From Turneriella sp942492915 (GTDB lineage Bacteria; Spirochaetota; Leptospiria; Turneriellales; Turneriellaceae), in contig OW818662.1 of the NCBI GenBank assembly GCA_942492915.1, positions 3,834,292 to 3,898,291 of the forward strand: a DNA stretch of 64,000 bases, given 5' to 3'. The position numbers and the translations under genes were made by a program. Positions 24,952 through 31,691 of this stretch are shown here, one piece after another. Position 1 is the stretch's first letter, and every line of letters begins with the position of its first letter. The notes below the pieces were generated by a model. That model saw only the letters and a list, made by a program, of their open reading frames with translations. It was not told where the DNA came from and did no database searches.

Positions 24952-25500
24952 TCATCTGCCCGCATGCTGCAAATAACGCTCCATCAGAGTGCCCATGGCG
25001 TATTCGGTATCGGTTTCGGCCGTGTGGTCAGAGGGGCCCCGGCTGCACATACAAAGATGCCTGCCAGTCGATTTGACGTAGACGCCCCGCGCCTTGCCCG
25101 AGGTCATTATTTCTTCAGAGATCTGCTTCACCATGTCTTCTTGAATCTGAAACCTGCGCGAATACGCCTGCACGAGCCTCGGAAATTTTCCCAGGCCGAT
25201 TATAATGCCGCCCGGCTCATACGTGATGTCAACCTTTCCATAAAATGGCAGAAAATGGTGCGCACAGATCGAAAAATAGTTGATGTCGCGTATGGTCACG
25301 GTGCCGGTAAAATTCTCGTCTCTGCCCACTTCGCGCGTTGTCTTGAGCAAAGTGGAGGGGTCTGTCTGATAGCCGCCCAGCAGCTCTTGGTAGGCCTTGC
25401 GAATACGCGGCTCAGCTTCTTCGTCATCAAACCAGTCGAGCGCGCGGGGGTCTTTCGTAATATTGGCGGCAAGCCAATCTTTCATGAGCATAAGTCGCAT
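24952..25500 (-). CDS. folE: GTP cyclohydrolase I (type IA)
   Basis: About 182 residues. It converts GTP to 7,8-dihydroneopterin triphosphate for folate and related pteridines. Family blocks are TVTIRDINYFSICAHHFLPF with the first zinc cysteine and the catalytic histidines, GIIIGLGKFPRLVQAYSRRFQIQE and the HLCMCSRGP segment with the second zinc cysteine. An in-frame TTG at 25524 and later ATGs at 25491 and 25485 are alternative starts; none has a strong SD. First gene of a three-gene operon. A second, unrelated GTP cyclohydrolase gene (folE2) lies at 31692-32543. Confidence 0.9.
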   Translation of the reverse strand: MRLMLMKDWLAANITKDPRALDWFDDEEAEPRIRKAYQELLGGYQTDPSTLLKTTREVGRDENFTGTVTIRDINYFSICAHHFLPFYGKVDITYEPGGIIIGLGKFPRLVQAYSRRFQIQEDMVKQISEEIMTSGKARGVYVKSTGRHLCMCSRGPSDHTAETDTEYAMGTLMERYLQHAGR

Positions 25501-25557
25501 TTGCTGCGTGAGATAGTATGGCAATGAAACAGGAGGTTTCTGGCGCCGCGCTTTTTG

Positions 25558-25604
25558 ATGACTCTCTGTGGACTCGCGTCAGCGAGTTCACAGAGAGTCG
25601 TCAT
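25558..25604. other. Long hairpin between divergent folE and tRNA-Pro
   Basis: Arms of about 20 nt (25558-25577 and 25582-25604) around GTCA, with one G-T pair and one short bulge. It is between divergent transcription units, so it is not an obvious terminator for either. It might be a leader element or mark a hidden short transcript. Confidence 0.5.
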
Positions 25605-25674
25605 TATGATTGACGGTATGTCAAAAACACGATTTCCAAATCGCGGTCGGGGATTAATCCCCCTGACTCTATCG

Positions 25675-25746
25675 CGGGCTGTGGCGCAGTGGTAGCGCAC
25701 ACGCCTGGGGGGCGTGGGGTCGCTGGTTCAAATCCAGTCAGCCCGA
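25675..25746 (+). tRNA. tRNA-Pro, anticodon GGG
   Basis: Acceptor arms CGGGCTG (25675-25681) and CAGCCCG (25739-25745) with discriminator A at 25746. D-arm GCGC/GCGC, anticodon stem CACGC/GCGTG around loop CTGGGGG with anticodon GGG (reads CCC/CCU), and T-arm CTGG-TTCAAAT-CCAG. CCA is not encoded. It is 63 nt upstream of cysS on the same strand. Confidence 0.95.
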
Positions 25747-25762
25747 CACACGAGGTGTCGGG
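25742..25762 (+). other. tRNA-Pro 3' trailer hairpin overlapping the mature end
   Basis: CCCGACAC and GTGTCGGG form a perfect 8-bp stem around ACGAG; the left arm starts inside the acceptor stem. It mirrors the tRNA-Arg trailer at 20400-20414. Confidence 0.55.
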
Positions 25763-25796
25763 GTCTGCCCCGCCATGGATGGCGGCAGGGCAGACC
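25762..25796 (+). promoter_or_regulatory. cysS: Hairpin in the cysS leader
   Basis: GGTCTGCCC/GGGCAGACC outer stem and CGCCAT/ATGGCG inner stem, with a GCA bulge. It lies between the tRNA-Pro trailer and the cysS ATG at 25810. It may end the tRNA transcript or control cysS; no T-box specifier arrangement was recognised. Confidence 0.5.
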
Positions 25797-25809
25797 AAGA
25801 AACCGAAAG

Positions 25810-27237
25810 ATGATCGTAAAAATTCTCAATACCCTTAGCAAAGCAAAAGAGCCCGTCGAGGGCTCGCCCATCAAAATCTACTCCTGCGGGCCTACGGTTT
25901 ATAACTATGCCCATATCGGCAACTTTCGCAGCTATCTGTTTGCAGATATTCTCAACCGCACACTCAGGCTCGCGGGTTACGACGTTCAGCACGCGATGAA
26001 CCTGACCGACGTCGACGACAAGACGATTAACGGCGCGATCGAACTCACCAAGAAAGAACCGGGAAAATATTCCGACCTGAAGATCGCGCTCGCGGCCTAC
26101 ACCGCGCCCTACACCGAGGCCTTCTTCGCAGACCTGAAGACGCTCAACGTCATTTCATTCGACTTTCATCCGCGGGCGACCGACTACATACCGGCCATGC
26201 TAGATCTGGTAGATCGCCTGATCGCCAAAGGTGTTGCCTATGAGCAGGATGGCTCAGTCTACTATCGCATTGGCGAGAAAAAAGACTATGGCAAGCTCTC
26301 GCGCATAGACCTCGAAAAGAACAAAACCGGCACGCGCTATAACACTGACGAATACGACAAAGACGATGTGCGCGATTTTGTGCTGTGGAAAGCCGAATCG
26401 AAAGAGGGCGTTCACTGGCATTCGAGCCACGGCGATGGCCGGCCTGGCTGGCACCTCGAGTGTTCGGCAATGATACATGAAATTTTCAAAGGCGGCATAG
26501 ATATTCATACGGGCGGGGTTGACCTGATTTTTCCGCATCACGAGAATGAAATTGCGCAGAGCGAGTCGGGTTATGGCGACGGCTTCGTGAAACACTGGAT
26601 GCACTGTGAACACCTGCTTGTTGACAACAAGAAGATGTCAAAATCGGCGGGTAATTTTTACACGCTGCGCGATCTGCTCGCGCAGGGAATACGCCCCGCA
26701 GTAATTCGTTATTTCTTGCTTTCGGCGCATTACAGCCAGAAAGTCAACTACACGGCCGATGCCCTGTACCAGGCAGAGTCGGGTGTGGATAAGATATTTG
26801 GTCTTGCGCAACGCCTTGCACGCTCGGCTAAGACCGCGGGCTCAGCTTCGGCTGAACTTGCTTCTGCATCTGCCGCGGCACGGGAAAAATATACAGCAGA
26901 ACTCAGCGACGATCTCAACGCTCCGCGGGCACTGGCTGTCGTATTGGAATACATCCGCGCAGCGAATTCGCATATCGATTCGTTGAACGAAAAACTGCCA
27001 GAACCCGATGCAAGCGAGATACGCGCAACGCTTCACTATTTTGACCGAGTGCTGGCGATTCTCGACCTCATGCCGCAAGAAGGTGTCGACGCCGCGCTCG
27101 AAAATTTGCTCGCTGAGCGTAACGCCGCTCGCGCGGCAAAAGACTTCGAGCGCGCCGATGGCCTGCGCGATCAGCTGCTAGCAGCCGGCTACAAAATTTT
27201 GGATACAAAGAGTGGTTCTCATCTTGAAAAAGTTTAG
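25810..27237 (+). CDS. cysS: Cysteinyl-tRNA synthetase
   Basis: A 475-residue class I synthetase that charges tRNA-Cys in the cytoplasm. The HIGH motif appears as YNYAHIGNF after the zinc-binding CGPTVYNY segment; KMSKSAGNF is the KMSKS loop; GWHLECSAM and HWMHCEHLL supply the zinc and cysteine-recognition residues. The C-terminal DALR-type helical domain and anticodon-binding tail complete the normal length. ATG 25810 (MIVKILNTLSKAKEP) is chosen; an in-frame ATG at 25714 lies within the tRNA. Confidence 0.95.
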   Translation: MIVKILNTLSKAKEPVEGSPIKIYSCGPTVYNYAHIGNFRSYLFADILNRTLRLAGYDVQHAMNLTDVDDKTINGAIELTKKEPGKYSDLKIALAAYTAPYTEAFFADLKTLNVISFDFHPRATDYIPAMLDLVDRLIAKGVAYEQDGSVYYRIGEKKDYGKLSRIDLEKNKTGTRYNTDEYDKDDVRDFVLWKAESKEGVHWHSSHGDGRPGWHLECSAMIHEIFKGGIDIHTGGVDLIFPHHENEIAQSESGYGDGFVKHWMHCEHLLVDNKKMSKSAGNFYTLRDLLAQGIRPAVIRYFLLSAHYSQKVNYTADALYQAESGVDKIFGLAQRLARSAKTAGSASAELASASAAAREKYTAELSDDLNAPRALAVVLEYIRAANSHIDSLNEKLPEPDASEIRATLHYFDRVLAILDLMPQEGVDAALENLLAERNAARAAKDFERADGLRDQLLAAGYKILDTKSGSHLEKV

Positions 27238-27268
27238 ACTTTGCACGCATCGCTTGCCAAGCAAAATT

Positions 27269-27289
27269 CTGCGCGGCGGAGCCGCGCAG
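27269..27289 (+). promoter_or_regulatory. rlmB: Hairpin ending at the rlmB GTG start
   Basis: CTGCGCGGC (27269-27277) and GCCGCGCAG (27281-27289) pair perfectly around GGA. The last base of the right arm is the G of the proposed GTG start codon. It also lies just after cysS and may mark its 3' end. Confidence 0.5.
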
Positions 27290-28038
27290 TGCTAGTCATC
27301 GGATTCCATGCTGTCACTGACCTGATTGAAAAGACCGGGTTTTCGGCTGGCGACAAACTGATCATCGCGCGGCAGGCGCATGATGCCAGAATGCAGAAGA
27401 TTCTGGGTAAGGCAGAGCGTGCGAGCATTCAGGTAATACGCAAAGATTATGGCGCGCTGAACGCCATCGCGGGCACCAAAAACCATCAGGGCATTGTTCT
27501 TGAGCGCGAAGGCGAAACGGGACTCAAGAGTTTTACCAAACAGGAATTCGTTGAGGCAGTTCGGGGCATTTATCTTGCACTCGACGGTGTGCAAGACCCG
27601 CAGAACCTCGGAGCGATTTGCCGCACCGCACTCGGGCTGGGTGTGCACGGTATTTTTCTTCCGCAAAAAGACAGTGCGCCGGCGGGGCCGACTGCGATCA
27701 AGGCCTCGGCGGGCGCATTGCTCGAAATGCCGATCTGTTTTACCGGCAGCGTCGCTTCGCTGATGCAATACATTGAAGACAAGCGGCCCGAAATACCGCG
27801 CGTTGCGCTCGACCGTTCGGGTGAGGCGTTCTCGGCGCGCGATGCGGGTGAACTCGACGGCACGACGCAGCCAGTTTTGCTGGTTGTTGGCTCAGAACAG
27901 GGAATCAGTCGGTTGGCGCTTGAGCGGGCCACGCACCGTCGTCGGCTGCGCATCAGTGATCGGTTGGAAAGTTATAACGTTTCTGTGGCTACGGCGCTGG
28001 CGCTTTACGAGCTGACACGTTCAGCAGAAATCGAATAG
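27289..28038 (+). CDS. rlmB: TrmH/SpoU-family 23S rRNA 2'-O-methyltransferase (RlmB-like)
   Basis: A 250-residue SPOUT methyltransferase that methylates a ribose in RNA using SAM; the best guess is 23S rRNA G2251. The N-terminal substrate-binding domain begins LVIGFHAVTDLIEKTG. The trefoil-knot SAM domain shows YLALDGVQDPQNLGAICRTA (motif 1), LLVVGSEQGIS (motif 2) and NVSVATALALYEL (motif 3). An in-frame TTG at 27241 would add 16 residues encoded partly by the hairpin, so GTG 27289 is preferred. It follows cysS by 51 nt, a common pairing in bacteria. Confidence 0.85.
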   Translation: MLVIGFHAVTDLIEKTGFSAGDKLIIARQAHDARMQKILGKAERASIQVIRKDYGALNAIAGTKNHQGIVLEREGETGLKSFTKQEFVEAVRGIYLALDGVQDPQNLGAICRTALGLGVHGIFLPQKDSAPAGPTAIKASAGALLEMPICFTGSVASLMQYIEDKRPEIPRVALDRSGEAFSARDAGELDGTTQPVLLVVGSEQGISRLALERATHRRRLRISDRLESYNVSVATALALYELTRSAEIE

Positions 28039-28080
28039 ACGCCTTGAGCGAGGCGCCGCTTTCAGGTTGCCTCGACTTTG

Positions 28081-28317
28081 ATGCGCAACTTGCTGTATCT
28101 CTACCTCTTTCTTCTTGTTCTGACTGCTTGCAGCCAAAAGCGTGATTTGACGACTTGTGTCGATGCGTGGGCTAACGGCGCGCGTATGCGCTGTGACGGT
28201 CATCGGTTGCTCTATTGCAACGCCGGTACCGGTTTCGCGTTTCGCCAGACAACCGGCTGCAGCGCTGGCCAGACCTGCTACGTTAGCAAAGATGAAATGT
28301 CGGGTGGCTGCAGGTGA
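28081..28317 (+). CDS. Six-cysteine mini-lipoprotein, copy 1
   Basis: A 78-residue lipoprotein. MRNLLYLYLFLLVLTAC ends in lipobox LTAC with Cys17 as lipid site. The mature domain has six cysteines at 26, 38, 46, 60, 66 and 77, a spacing of 12-8-14-6-11. Shared motifs with the protein at 31280 are ARMRC and SGGC at the C-terminus, and the two have identical cysteine spacing, so they are paralogues. It lies 6 nt upstream of the histidine kinase gene, which suggests cotranscription and a possible sensory or envelope role. No known family recognised. Confidence 0.75.
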   Translation: MRNLLYLYLFLLVLTACSQKRDLTTCVDAWANGARMRCDGHRLLYCNAGTGFAFRQTTGCSAGQTCYVSKDEMSGGCR

Positions 28318-28323
28318 GCGTGA

Positions 28324-29499
28324 ATGCGTAAACTTACCTGGCGCACGTTTTTGCGCATCTTGTGGCCTGACTATACTATGTCAAAGGCAGCGCAGACGAT
28401 CAACCGCAGGTGGCTGCAAAAGCAGGCGTTTGTTCTTGGTATCGGCTCTGCCGCATTCACCCTGAGTGCGTTTCCTCTGTACCAATATCTGACGGTACGC
28501 CCGGGAGAAACGGCATTTCTTGGTCAGCCGCAGCGCATTGCTGTGCTAATTATCGCGGGGCTTTGCCTCGCATTGCCGCTTTGTTTTAGTCGCCTTCGCC
28601 GAAACGCTGACTTGTTTTCGTCGCTCAATCTGATGGCGTTATTCGCGTGTCTTGCGATTGATATTGCTATGAGCGCACGGCAGAGGCGCTACACCACGAT
28701 CGGTCTGGTGCCGCTCTTTGGCAGCACCTTTGTCTTTACGAATATAAGACTCATGACGCTCGCATATGTGGCTTCTGCTGCGTTTTTTGCCTGGTTGACC
28801 GTCACGATGGACAGGGCGCTCGAGATTATTGTCATCTACATGGCGGCCTATACAATTGCATGGTGGATGGCGATGATACGTTTGCGTAGCCTGCATCGTA
28901 TCAGTTTTGATCAGGCAAGGCTCTATGAACGCAAGGTTTTCGATGATCGCGTGAGGCTTGCGCGCGACCTGCACGATTCACTTGGCGGTGACCTGATGCA
29001 GCTCTCTCTGCAACTCAGGGGTGAAACCCCGCGCGAACAGATGCTCGAATTGGCGCAATCGGTGATCGCGCGCACCCGAACTCTCGTCGCGGCGCTCGAA
29101 CCTGAAAGCGACATCGAACCTTTTGCGTCGTATGCAAAGAGCTACGCTGAACGGCTCACCCGAACCGGAAAAATAGAAGTTCTGTTTAACGAAAAGAAAG
29201 TCTGGCCCGAATTGCGGCTCGACGACAATATCAATCTGCAGGCGATTTTCTCAGAGTGGATGACCAACACAATGAAATATTCTCTGGCAAAGCAGGTGCA
29301 CATTGTTCTGACCACACATGGCGACGTCTGTTATGTCATTGTACGCGATAATGGCTTGGGTTTTCGTTGGGCAGGCGATCGTCGTGGTTCGGGCCTCAGA
29401 AACATATTCTTGAGAGCGCAGCTTATCAACGCAAAAGTCTTTTCGCGCAGAGGGCAAATTGGCACCCTATTCTTCGTCAAGTTCAGGAGCAGGCAATGA
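28324..29499 (+). CDS. Membrane sensor histidine kinase, NarX/DesK type
   Basis: A 391-residue kinase with about six N-terminal transmembrane helices (roughly residues 35-190) and almost no periplasmic domain, as in DesK-like sensors. The HisKA_3 domain has ARDLHDSLGGDLMQL with His217. The HATPase domain shows MTNTMKYSLAKQV (N-box), VRDNGLGFRW and RGSGLRNIFLRA. It overlaps the response regulator gene by ATGA. Signal unknown; a membrane property or the upstream small lipoprotein are candidates. Confidence 0.88.
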   Translation: MRKLTWRTFLRILWPDYTMSKAAQTINRRWLQKQAFVLGIGSAAFTLSAFPLYQYLTVRPGETAFLGQPQRIAVLIIAGLCLALPLCFSRLRRNADLFSSLNLMALFACLAIDIAMSARQRRYTTIGLVPLFGSTFVFTNIRLMTLAYVASAAFFAWLTVTMDRALEIIVIYMAAYTIAWWMAMIRLRSLHRISFDQARLYERKVFDDRVRLARDLHDSLGGDLMQLSLQLRGETPREQMLELAQSVIARTRTLVAALEPESDIEPFASYAKSYAERLTRTGKIEVLFNEKKVWPELRLDDNINLQAIFSEWMTNTMKYSLAKQVHIVLTTHGDVCYVIVRDNGLGFRWAGDRRGSGLRNIFLRAQLINAKVFSRRGQIGTLFFVKFRSRQ

Positions 29500-30128
29500 T
29501 TGATGTTATAATAATCGAAGATAACCAGAATGTGCACGAAGCGCTAAGCGTGCTTTTCAAGAAATCGGGGGATTTCAATCTGCTCGCAGCCTATTTCGAT
29601 CTGCAATCGGCCCGCGCCGAAAAACAAGCATTGAAGCCGTCGCTGATTATTCTCGATCTGGCACTGCCTGATTCGCGCGGTCCTGAATCGATCGCCGTGC
29701 TGCGAGAGATGTATCCCGGTGCGCGCATCGCGATGTATACAGCGTATGAAAACGAGAGCGACATCATTGCCTGCGTTATGGCTGGGGCCAACGGCTATAT
29801 CATGAAAGACACGCCCTATGAGCGCCTGCTCAGCGAGCTGCAGGTGATATTCCAGGGCGGTTCTACCCTGACGCCGCGTGTTGCAGAAAAACTACTGAAG
29901 CAACTGAACTCCCCAAAACTGGCCGAAACTTCGCTCACCGACCGCGAACTTGAAGTTTTGAATCTGATTTCGCTTGGGCTCAAATACGAAGACATCGCCG
30001 AAGAACTCGGCATCAGCGCGCATACGGTGAGACATCATATTGAAAAGATTTACAAAAAGCTCAACGTCAACAGCCGCGGTCAAGCGGTTGCGCATGCCGT
30101 GCGCGCAGGCATCATTCGGCTGGAATAG
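29496..30128 (+). CDS. NarL/FixJ-family response regulator
   Basis: A 211-residue DNA-binding regulator. The receiver domain has the acidic pair E8-D9, phospho-acceptor Asp54 (IILDLALPDSRG), Thr in AMYTAYEN and Lys in YIMKDTPYE. The LuxR-type helix-turn-helix is LTDRELEVLNLISLGLKYED followed by IAEELGISAHTVRHHIEKIY. AGGAG lies 8 nt before ATG 29496. The start overlaps the kinase stop, so the two proteins form a cognate pair; an obvious target is the outer-membrane gene that follows. Confidence 0.93.
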   Translation: MIDVIIIEDNQNVHEALSVLFKKSGDFNLLAAYFDLQSARAEKQALKPSLIILDLALPDSRGPESIAVLREMYPGARIAMYTAYENESDIIACVMAGANGYIMKDTPYERLLSELQVIFQGGSTLTPRVAEKLLKQLNSPKLAETSLTDRELEVLNLISLGLKYEDIAEELGISAHTVRHHIEKIYKKLNVNSRGQAVAHAVRAGIIRLE

Positions 30129-30174
30129 CAGTCGCGCCTGCAATAACCCAAGCGGGCATGGGTATATTTGCCTA

Positions 30175-30202
30175 TTGACAAACGGCCAAAATATGCTACC
30201 AT
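30175..30202 (+). promoter_or_regulatory. Sigma-70-like promoter TTGACA-16-TACCAT
   Basis: A consensus -35 (30175-30180), 16-nt spacer and TACCAT -10 (30197-30202) give a predicted start near 30209. A strong terminator hairpin begins only about 20 nt later, so this promoter should make a roughly 55-nt RNA or drive the outer-membrane gene only by read-through. Confidence 0.55.
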
Positions 30203-30229
30203 ATTCGGTTGTATTCTTGGAATTCTCGG

Positions 30230-30263
30230 CGCGCGGGTCCTATGGCCCGCGCGTTGTTTTTTC
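30230..30263 (+). terminator. Intrinsic terminator in the leader of the outer-membrane gene
   Basis: CGCGCGGG (30230-30237) and CCCGCGCG (30246-30253) with loop TCCTATGG, followed by TTGTTTTTTC. It is 100 nt after the response regulator stop and 50 nt before the barrel gene ATG. Confidence 0.75.
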
Positions 30264-30312
30264 AGGTGCAGACAATTTACGGCGAAGTAATGATTTAAAT
30301 TTAGGAGACAAC

Positions 30313-31182
30313 ATGAGAAAACTAATGACAATTCTCGCTGTTCTCGCCCTCGCGGGTGCAGCATCAGCACAAAAAAAGAAAGCAGCGGCCAAACCAGCTG
30401 CAAAAATCGACACAGCTAAAGCGAACGCTGAAGCAAAGGCAAAATCAGCGCAGGACACAGCAAAAGCTAAAGCCGACGCAGCGCAGGCCGACCTCGCAGC
30501 AAAAGCGGCTGCAGCCACGGCCGTTGACGAAAGCAAATTTACAATCGCGGCGTGGGGTGGGTATTCAATCAACGGTCGCACAGATTTCGTAAAAGCAGTT
30601 GATACTTGGGGCGACGGTCTCTCGACAGTAGGCGGTTTCACCGGCAAAGCAACTGACGAAAATACTAAAGGTGTCGCAGCCGGTCTTGACTTTTGGTACG
30701 GCGACAAGTTTCAGTTGGGTGCAGGTGCTTCTTACCGCACGGGCTTCAAGACAACCAAGACCATTAGCTTTCAGGGCGCACAATCGGGGACAGTAGCTAA
30801 TACGACCCAGCTGAACTACCTGCCGGTTCTCGTACAAGCTCGCTACTTTGTATTCGCAGGTCTCTACGCCGGCGCAGGTGCAGGTATAGCAGTTATTCAG
30901 AATGGTAAGACTGATGGCGGTATCTCTGGTAATTTGGTGAACGCAAATTATCCATACTCCACAACTTATTCGGGAAATGTTCTCTGGTTTGAAGGCCGTC
31001 TGGGTTATCGTCTCGATATCACTAGCGCCCTCGGTATTGAAATTTTTGGCATCGCGGCATACCAGACAGGCACTATTCAATTTCAGAATGTTGACAATTC
31101 AGGCAATCCGTTGCCGGCAACAGAAGTCAAGAATGATGGCTTGAATATTACACCAGCTCTTGCTCTTTCTTACAAGTTCTAA
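30313..31182 (+). CDS. Outer-membrane barrel protein with Ala/Lys-rich N-terminal region
   Basis: A 289-residue protein. Signal peptide MRKLMTILAVLALAGAASA, then an alanine- and lysine-rich helical segment of about 50 residues (AKANAEAKAKSAQDTAKAK-like), then a barrel of about 220 residues beginning KFTIAAWGGYSING and ending ALALSYKF, with a terminal phenylalanine. The Ala/Lys segment could be periplasmic and bind peptidoglycan or stabilise trimers, by analogy with other barrels; this is inference. A strong TTAGGAGA site precedes ATG 30313, and a strong terminator follows. Probably a target of the upstream two-component system. Confidence 0.8.
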   Translation: MRKLMTILAVLALAGAASAQKKKAAAKPAAKIDTAKANAEAKAKSAQDTAKAKADAAQADLAAKAAAATAVDESKFTIAAWGGYSINGRTDFVKAVDTWGDGLSTVGGFTGKATDENTKGVAAGLDFWYGDKFQLGAGASYRTGFKTTKTISFQGAQSGTVANTTQLNYLPVLVQARYFVFAGLYAGAGAGIAVIQNGKTDGGISGNLVNANYPYSTTYSGNVLWFEGRLGYRLDITSALGIEIFGIAAYQTGTIQFQNVDNSGNPLPATEVKNDGLNITPALALSYKF

Positions 31183-31207
31183 GTCAGTCACCTCGGTGAT
31201 TATTTAG

Positions 31208-31237
31208 AAAAACCCCGGCCTTGGCCGGGGTTTTTTT
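31208..31237. terminator. Strong intrinsic terminator after the barrel gene
   Basis: AAAAACCCCGGCC and GGCCGGGGTTTTT pair around TT and are followed by more T residues. A classical rho-independent terminator that could act on both strands. Confidence 0.92.
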
Positions 31238-31279
31238 ATGTCTTGCCGCTCTGCCCGTACCGGGTCAGGGTGTCCGACT

Positions 31280-31555
31280 ATGAAAATGAAACTGATCATT
31301 GCAGTAACCCTGCTCGCGCTTTCGGCCGGCGCGTGCAAAATGAAAGGCCAAATCGACAAAGCAGACCTCAAAGAATCGAGCTCTGGCGGCGATTGTAAAG
31401 ACCTCGACTCGAGCAGCGCACGCATGCGCTGCAACAACAACGCGGTTGAGTTTTGCTCGTCGTACAGCGACTACAAGTTCAAAGAAACGCAGAAATGCCC
31501 GGAAGGCAAATCCTGCTTCATCGCCCCAGACGGCAAGTCGGGCGGCTGTAAATAA
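31280..31555 (+). CDS. Six-cysteine mini-lipoprotein, copy 2
   Basis: A 91-residue lipoprotein. MKMKLIIAVTLLALSAGAC gives Cys19 as lipid site with lipobox AGAC. The mature domain has cysteines at 39, 51, 59, 73, 79 and 90, with the same 12-8-14-6-11 spacing as the protein at 28081 and the same ARMRC and SGGC motifs; a 20-residue linker rich in K, D and S precedes it. The in-frame start at 31238 lies within the terminator and was rejected. Likely three disulphides in the periplasm or on the outer surface. No family recognised. Confidence 0.75.
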   Translation: MKMKLIIAVTLLALSAGACKMKGQIDKADLKESSSGGDCKDLDSSSARMRCNNNAVEFCSSYSDYKFKETQKCPEGKSCFIAPDGKSGGCK

Positions 31556-31592
31556 TCTTTCGGCTATGGGCTTAAGCCCATAGCCGAAAGAT
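31555..31592. repeat. 38-bp perfect palindrome, member A of a pair
   Basis: Two 19-nt arms meet at TTAA (core GGGCTTAAGCCC) with no loop. It begins at the stop codon of the mini-lipoprotein. A diverged second copy is at 31657-31686; both share the core and the flanking GCTA/TAGC. Confidence 0.7.
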
Positions 31593-31656
31593 TTCCCCTC
31601 GAGGCTGGCGCATGGCGTTACGTGGCAAACAGCCAAAAGCCTTTCGTCAGTGTCTG

Positions 31657-31686
31657 CCCAGCTACGGGCTTAAGCCCGTGGCTGGG
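31657..31686. repeat. 30-bp palindrome, member B of the pair
   Basis: Two 15-nt arms with one T-G pair and the same GGGCTTAAGCCC core. It ends 5 bp before the folE2 stop codon. Together with 31555-31592 it makes up most of the space between the convergent genes. Confidence 0.65.
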
Positions 31687-31691
31687 TTCGC

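Noticed and set aside
25531..25560. AGGAGG followed by a possible open frame on the plus strand
   Set aside because: The first ATG is over 20 nt away and the frame runs into tRNA-Pro; no start codon at normal spacing.
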